A stretch of 64,000 nucleotides of DNA from Salinadaptatus halalkaliphilus (GTDB taxonomy: Archaea > Halobacteriota > Halobacteria > Halobacteriales > Natrialbaceae), in the NCBI RefSeq assembly GCF_006543045.1, contig NZ_RBZW01000076.1:242820-306819 (forward strand), in the 5' to 3' direction. The first letter of the stretch is position 1; each line of letters begins with the position of its first letter. A program made the position numbers and the translations under genes. Under the pieces are notes generated by a model. That model worked only from the letters and a program-made list of their open reading frames with translations. It was not told where the DNA came from and did no database searches. Shown piece after piece: positions 59,845-64,000 of this stretch.

Positions 59845-61674
59845 ATGAGCAGCCAACAACGCGAAGCCAAAGTCTACGTCAACGGGTCGCTGGTGGGGAC
59901 CCATCCCGATCCGCACGAACTAGCCGAACAGATCCGCGAAGCACGCCGCATCGGCGATGTCTCCGAGATGGTCAACGTCTCGGTCAAAGACCGCACCCGA
60001 GAAGTCATCATCAACGCCGACGCCGGCCGCGCACGCCGACCACTCCTGGTCGTCGAGGGCGGCGAACCGCGCATCTCCGACAGCGAAATCGAGGCGCTGC
60101 AAAACGGCGACCTCGAGTTCGAGGACCTCGTCTCGCACGGTTACATCGAGTTCATCGACGCCGAGGAAGAAGAGGACATCCTCGTCGCCGTCGATGAGGA
60201 CGATTTGACCGACAACCACACCCACCTCGAGATCGATCCACAACTCATCTTCGGGATCGGTGCCGGAATGATCCCCTACCCCGAGCACAACGCCAGTCCG
60301 CGTATTACGATGGGGGCCGGGATGATCAAGCAGTCGCTGGGGTTGCCGAGCGCGAACTACCGTATTCGGCCGGATACGCGCCAGCACCTGCTGCATTACC
60401 CACAGCTCTCGATGGTCAAGACCCAGACGACCGAACAGATCGGCTTCGACGACCGACCCGCAGCACAGAACTTCGTCGTCGCCGTGATGAGCTACGAGGG
60501 GTTCAACATCGAGGACGCGCTGGTCATGAACAAAGCCAGCGTCGAGCGCGCACTCGCTCGCTCGCATTTCTTCCGGACGTACGAGGGCGAGGAACGCCGG
60601 TATCCGGGCGGACAGGAAGACCGATTCGAGATTCCGAGCCAGGACGTCCGCGGAGCCCGCGGCGAGGAAGCGTACGCCCACCTCGACGAGGACGGTCTCG
60701 TCAATCCGGAAACGACGGTCGACGAGAACTCCGTCCTGCTCGGGAAGACGAGTCCGCCGCGATTCTTAGAGGAACCGGACGACATGGGCGGCCTCTCACC
60801 ACAGAAACGCCGCGAGACCAGCGTCACGATGCGCTCGGGAGAGAGCGGCGTCGTCGACACCGTCACGCTGATGGAAGGCGAGGACGGCTCGAAGCTCTCG
60901 AAGGTCTCGGTGCGCGACGAGCGTATCCCCGAACTCGGGGACAAGTTCGCGTCCCGTCACGGCCAGAAGGGGGTCGTCGGCCACCTCGCACCCCAGGAGG
61001 ACATGCCCTTCACCGAGGAGGGTGTCGTCCCCGACCTCGTTTTGAACCCGCACGCGCTGCCGTCGCGGATGACCGTCGGTCACATCCTCGAGATGATCGG
61101 CGGGAAACTCGGTGCGATGGAGGGACGACGCGTCGACGGGACGCCGTTCCTCGGTGAGGACGAGGACGAGCTTCGCCAGGGCCTCGAGGATGCCGGCTTC
61201 GATTCGGCGGGCAAGGAGACGATGTACTCCGGCATCTCCGGCGAGAAGATCGAGGCCGAAATCTTCGTCGGGATCATCTTCTACCAGAAGCTCTACCACA
61301 TGGTCTCGAACAAGCTCCACGCCCGCTCTCGCGGACCGGTACAGGTGCTGACCCGCCAGCCGACGGAGGGTCGCGCCCGCGAGGGAGGTCTTCGTATCGG
61401 GGAGATGGAGCGAGACGTCTTCATCGGCCACGGGGCCGCAATGACGCTCAAAGAACGCCTGCTCGACGAATCCGACCGCGAGTTCATCAACGTCTGTGGA
61501 CAGTGTGGGATGAGCGCAGTCGAGAACGTCGAGCAACGTCGGGTCTACTGTCCGAACTGCGACGAGGAGACCGACATCCACGAGATCGAGATGAGCTACG
61601 CGTTCAAGCTGCTCTTAGACGAGATGAAGGCCCTGGGTATCGCGCCACGACTGGAACTATCGGACGCCGTCTAA
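59845..61674 (+). CDS. rpoB1: RNA polymerase subunit B' (C-terminal half of B)
   Basis: 609 residues. Conserved elements: [18 protein letters not shown], the hybrid-binding [15 protein letters not shown], and a C-terminal zinc ribbon with CGQC and CPNC (around residues 552-573). It completes the second largest subunit with rpoB2. The gene ends three bases before rpoA1. Confidence 0.97.
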   Translation: MSSQQREAKVYVNGSLVGTHPDPHELAEQIREARRIGDVSEMVNVSVKDRTREVIINADAGRARRPLLVVEGGEPRISDSEIEALQNGDLEFEDLVSHGYIEFIDAEEEEDILVAVDEDDLTDNHTHLEIDPQLIFGIGAGMIPYPEHNASPRITMGAGMIKQSLGLPSANYRIRPDTRQHLLHYPQLSMVKTQTTEQIGFDDRPAAQNFVVAVMSYEGFNIEDALVMNKASVERALARSHFFRTYEGEERRYPGGQEDRFEIPSQDVRGARGEEAYAHLDEDGLVNPETTVDENSVLLGKTSPPRFLEEPDDMGGLSPQKRRETSVTMRSGESGVVDTVTLMEGEDGSKLSKVSVRDERIPELGDKFASRHGQKGVVGHLAPQEDMPFTEEGVVPDLVLNPHALPSRMTVGHILEMIGGKLGAMEGRRVDGTPFLGEDEDELRQGLEDAGFDSAGKETMYSGISGEKIEAEIFVGIIFYQKLYHMVSNKLHARSRGPVQVLTRQPTEGRAREGGLRIGEMERDVFIGHGAAMTLKERLLDESDREFINVCGQCGMSAVENVEQRRVYCPNCDEETDIHEIEMSYAFKLLLDEMKALGIAPRLELSDAV

Positions 61675-61677
61675 ATC

Positions 61678-64000
61678 ATGCAAAACAGCACACCAAAAGA
61701 TATCGGATCGATCAATTTCGGGCTGATGGAGCCCGAAGAGTATCGAGAAATGAGCGCGACGAAGATCATCACCGCCGACACCTACGACGACGACGGCTTC
61801 CCCATCGACATGGGGTTGATGGACCCGCGTCTGGGCGTGATCGATCCTGGCCTCGAGTGCAAGACCTGCGGCAAACATTCGGGTTCGTGTAACGGCCACT
61901 TCGGCCACATCGAACTGGCCGCACCGGTCATCCACGTCGGCTTTACGAAGCTCATTCGGCGGCTGCTCCGCGGAACGTGTCGGGAGTGTTCGAAGCTCCT
62001 GTTGACCGAAGACGAACGCGAGGAGTTCCGTGACGACATCACGGAATCGCGCAAACTCGGCCGCGACTTAAACGACGTCACGAAGGCCGCGATTCGTCAG
62101 GCCCGAAAGAAGGATCGCTGTCCTCACTGCGGCGAGATCCAGTACGACATCGACCACGAGAAGCCCACGACCTACTACGAGGTCCAGCAGGTCCTGACCA
62201 GCGAGTACTCCCAGCGCATCGCGGGCGCGATGCAAGGCGACGAGGAAGCCGGCATCGACCGCACCTCGCCGGACGAACTCGCCGAGAAGACCGAGATCGA
62301 ACTCTCTCGGATCAACGAGATTCTGTCGGGGTCGTTCCGACCACGCGAGGACCAGCGCAAGGCCATCGAGAAAGCGCTGGACATCGACCTCACCGAAGAG
62401 GACACCAACAAGCTGATGCCAAGCGATATTCGGGACTGGTTCGAGAACATTCCCGACGAAGATATCGAGGTGCTTGGTATCGATTCCGATCGGTCCCGGC
62501 CGGAGTGGATGATCCTCACCGTGTTGCCGGTTCCGCCGGTCACGGCGCGACCGTCGATCACGCTCGACAACGGCCAGCGCTCGGAAGACGACCTCACGCA
62601 CAAGCTAGTCGACATCATCCGGATCAACCAGCGGTTCATGGAGAACCGCGAGGCCGGTGCGCCACAGCTGATCATCGAGGACCTCTGGGAACTGCTGCAG
62701 TACCACGTCACCACGTTCATGGACAACGAGATTTCGGGGACGCCGCCGGCCCGCCACCGCTCCGGTCGGCCGCTCAAGACGCTCTCCCAACGCCTGAAGG
62801 GCAAGGAGGGGCGTTTCCGTGGCTCGCTGTCGGGCAAGCGTGTCAACTTCTCGGCCCGAACCGTCATCTCGCCTGACCCGACGCTCAGCCTGAACGAGGT
62901 CGGTGTCCCCGACCGCGTCGCCAGCGAGATGACCCAGACGATGAACGTCACCGAACGGAACGTCGAGGAGGCGCGACGCTACGTCTCGAACGGACCCGAG
63001 GCTCACCCTGGTGCGAACTACGTTCGCCGTCCCGATGGTCGCCGACTGAAAGTGACCGAAAAGAACTGCGAACAACTCGCCGAGAAGGTAGACGCTGGCT
63101 GGGAGGTTAACCGCCACCTCGTCGACGGCGACATCGTCATCTTCAACCGCCAGCCGTCGCTGCACCGGATGTCGATCATGGCCCACGAGGTCGTGGTCAT
63201 GCCATACAAGACGTTCCGACTCAACACCGTCGTCTGTCCGCCGTACAACGCTGACTTCGACGGCGACGAGATGAACATGCACGCCCTCCAGAACGAGGAG
63301 GCCCGCGCCGAGGCCCGCGTGCTCATGCGCGTCCAGGAGCAGATCCTGAGTCCGCGCTTCGGTGAGAACATCATCGGGGCGATCCAGGACCACATCAGTG
63401 GGATGTACCTGCTGACCCACAACAATCCACGGTTCAACGAGACCCAGGCACTGGATCTCCTGCGAGCAACCCGAATCGACGAACTGCCGGAACCAAGTGG
63501 GATCGACGACGAGGACGACCCGTTCTGGACCGGTTACGACGTCTTCTCCGAGCTGCTGCCCGACGATCTGAACCTCGAGTTCACCGGCACCGTCGGCGAG
63601 GATGTCGTCGTCGAAAACGGCCAGCTGATCGAGGGGACGATCGCTGAAGACGAGGTCGGCGAGTTCGGCGGCGAAATCGTCGATCGGATCACGAAGGAGT
63701 ACGGTAACACGCGTTCGCGAATCTTCATCAACGAGGTCTCGACGCTTGCGATGCGGGCGATCATGCACTTCGGGTTCTCGATCGGGATCGACGACGAGAC
63801 GATTCCCGGCGAAGCCCAGAATCGCATCGACGAGACGATCGACGACGCCTACGACCGCGTCCAGGAGCTCATCGAAGCCTACGAGCGAAACGAACTCGAG
63901 TCCCTGCCGGGTCGGACGATCGACGAGACGCTCGAGATGAAGATTATGCAGACGCTCTCGCGTGCACGTGACAACGCAGGAAACATCGCTGACGAGCACT
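61678..64000 (+). CDS. rpoA1: RNA polymerase subunit A' (partial, runs off window)
   Basis: 774 codons are present and the gene continues beyond the window; the family is about 970 residues, so roughly 80 percent is visible. The zinc motif CxxC...CxGHFGH lies near 61-76. The catalytic NADFDGD is at 524-530 with metal-binding D526, D528 and D530, and the RPSLHRMSIMAH segment precedes it. It forms the catalytic core with B'. The start ATG at 61678 follows rpoB1 closely. Confidence 0.97.
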   Translation, partial: MQNSTPKDIGSINFGLMEPEEYREMSATKIITADTYDDDGFPIDMGLMDPRLGVIDPGLECKTCGKHSGSCNGHFGHIELAAPVIHVGFTKLIRRLLRGTCRECSKLLLTEDEREEFRDDITESRKLGRDLNDVTKAAIRQARKKDRCPHCGEIQYDIDHEKPTTYYEVQQVLTSEYSQRIAGAMQGDEEAGIDRTSPDELAEKTEIELSRINEILSGSFRPREDQRKAIEKALDIDLTEEDTNKLMPSDIRDWFENIPDEDIEVLGIDSDRSRPEWMILTVLPVPPVTARPSITLDNGQRSEDDLTHKLVDIIRINQRFMENREAGAPQLIIEDLWELLQYHVTTFMDNEISGTPPARHRSGRPLKTLSQRLKGKEGRFRGSLSGKRVNFSARTVISPDPTLSLNEVGVPDRVASEMTQTMNVTERNVEEARRYVSNGPEAHPGANYVRRPDGRRLKVTEKNCEQLAEKVDAGWEVNRHLVDGDIVIFNRQPSLHRMSIMAHEVVVMPYKTFRLNTVVCPPYNADFDGDEMNMHALQNEEARAEARVLMRVQEQILSPRFGENIIGAIQDHISGMYLLTHNNPRFNETQALDLLRATRIDELPEPSGIDDEDDPFWTGYDVFSELLPDDLNLEFTGTVGEDVVVENGQLIEGTIAEDEVGEFGGEIVDRITKEYGNTRSRIFINEVSTLAMRAIMHFGFSIGIDDETIPGEAQNRIDETIDDAYDRVQELIEAYERNELESLPGRTIDETLEMKIMQTLSRARDNAGNIADEH

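Noticed and set aside
1-64000. CRISPR arrays, integrases, transposases or a replication origin
   Set aside because: No regularly spaced repeats, no such proteins and no Orc1/Cdc6 gene were seen in the window.

Overview
The window is chromosomal DNA from a halophilic archaeon (class Halobacteria; my guess is the Natrialbales, which is inference). The evidence is a high-GC, strongly Asp/Glu-rich proteome, TATA boxes centred about 26 bases upstream of start codons that have almost no leader, an archaeal RNA polymerase operon with split B subunits (rpoH-rpoB2-rpoB1-rpoA1), the haloarchaeal rpa1-rpap1-rpe replication protein A operon, mptA, and Tat-type lipoprotein signals.

Left part (1-29 kb) is an acyl-CoA catabolic island. 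Three enoyl-CoA hydratase (ECH) paralogues each sit next to an IclR regulator, followed by an aldehyde dehydrogenase, a MaoC hydratase, a fourth ECH, three AMP-forming acyl-CoA ligases, a zinc alcohol dehydrogenase and a complete Liv-type ABC importer (binding protein, two permeases, two ATPases). Further right are two acyl-CoA dehydrogenases and a 3-hydroxyacyl-CoA dehydrogenase/ECH fusion. Together these can import a carboxylic acid, activate it to a CoA thioester and shorten it by beta-oxidation or a hydratase/lyase plus aldehyde dehydrogenase route. The substrate cannot be read from sequence; branched-chain, aromatic or phenylpropanoid acids are candidates. Each IclR gene has its own palindrome near its promoter. 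An AT-rich gene-free stretch lies at 20.0-20.4 kb. A sensor kinase and a HalX-type response regulator face each other at 23-25.5 kb.

The middle (29-56 kb) is mostly housekeeping: a DUF433/DUF5615 toxin-antitoxin-like pair, a frameshifted MTA/SAH deaminase, a YchF-type GTPase, a second Liv transporter lacking a binding protein, the RPA operon, a ZIP transporter, the RibD-C-type reductase, MsrA, a CoA-disulfide reductase-like flavoprotein, an IMPDH/GMPR family enzyme, cob(I)alamin adenosyltransferase, a CinA-like protein, two cupins, a CPBP protease, an NRAMP-like transporter with a degenerate metal site, an SDR and MptA. There are two broken genes (the deaminase and an SDR that has lost its catalytic core) and a short ECH relic.

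The right end (56-64 kb) holds two tRNA-Asp(GUC) genes about 1.2 kb apart, each accompanied by a 110-base repeat that carries a tRNA-Asp acceptor/T-arm minihelix. They bracket a small lower-GC island with a short membrane-protein gene. The RNA polymerase operon follows and runs off the window.

The signals I consider least explained are (i) a three-copy intergenic element at 45.3, 48.5 and 51.1 kb made of a conserved 28-base head running into a sequence-variable hairpin, (ii) the tRNA-Asp minihelix repeats, and (iii) three copies of a TGGG-YGATG-CCCA palindrome at about 160-base spacing upstream of one IclR gene.
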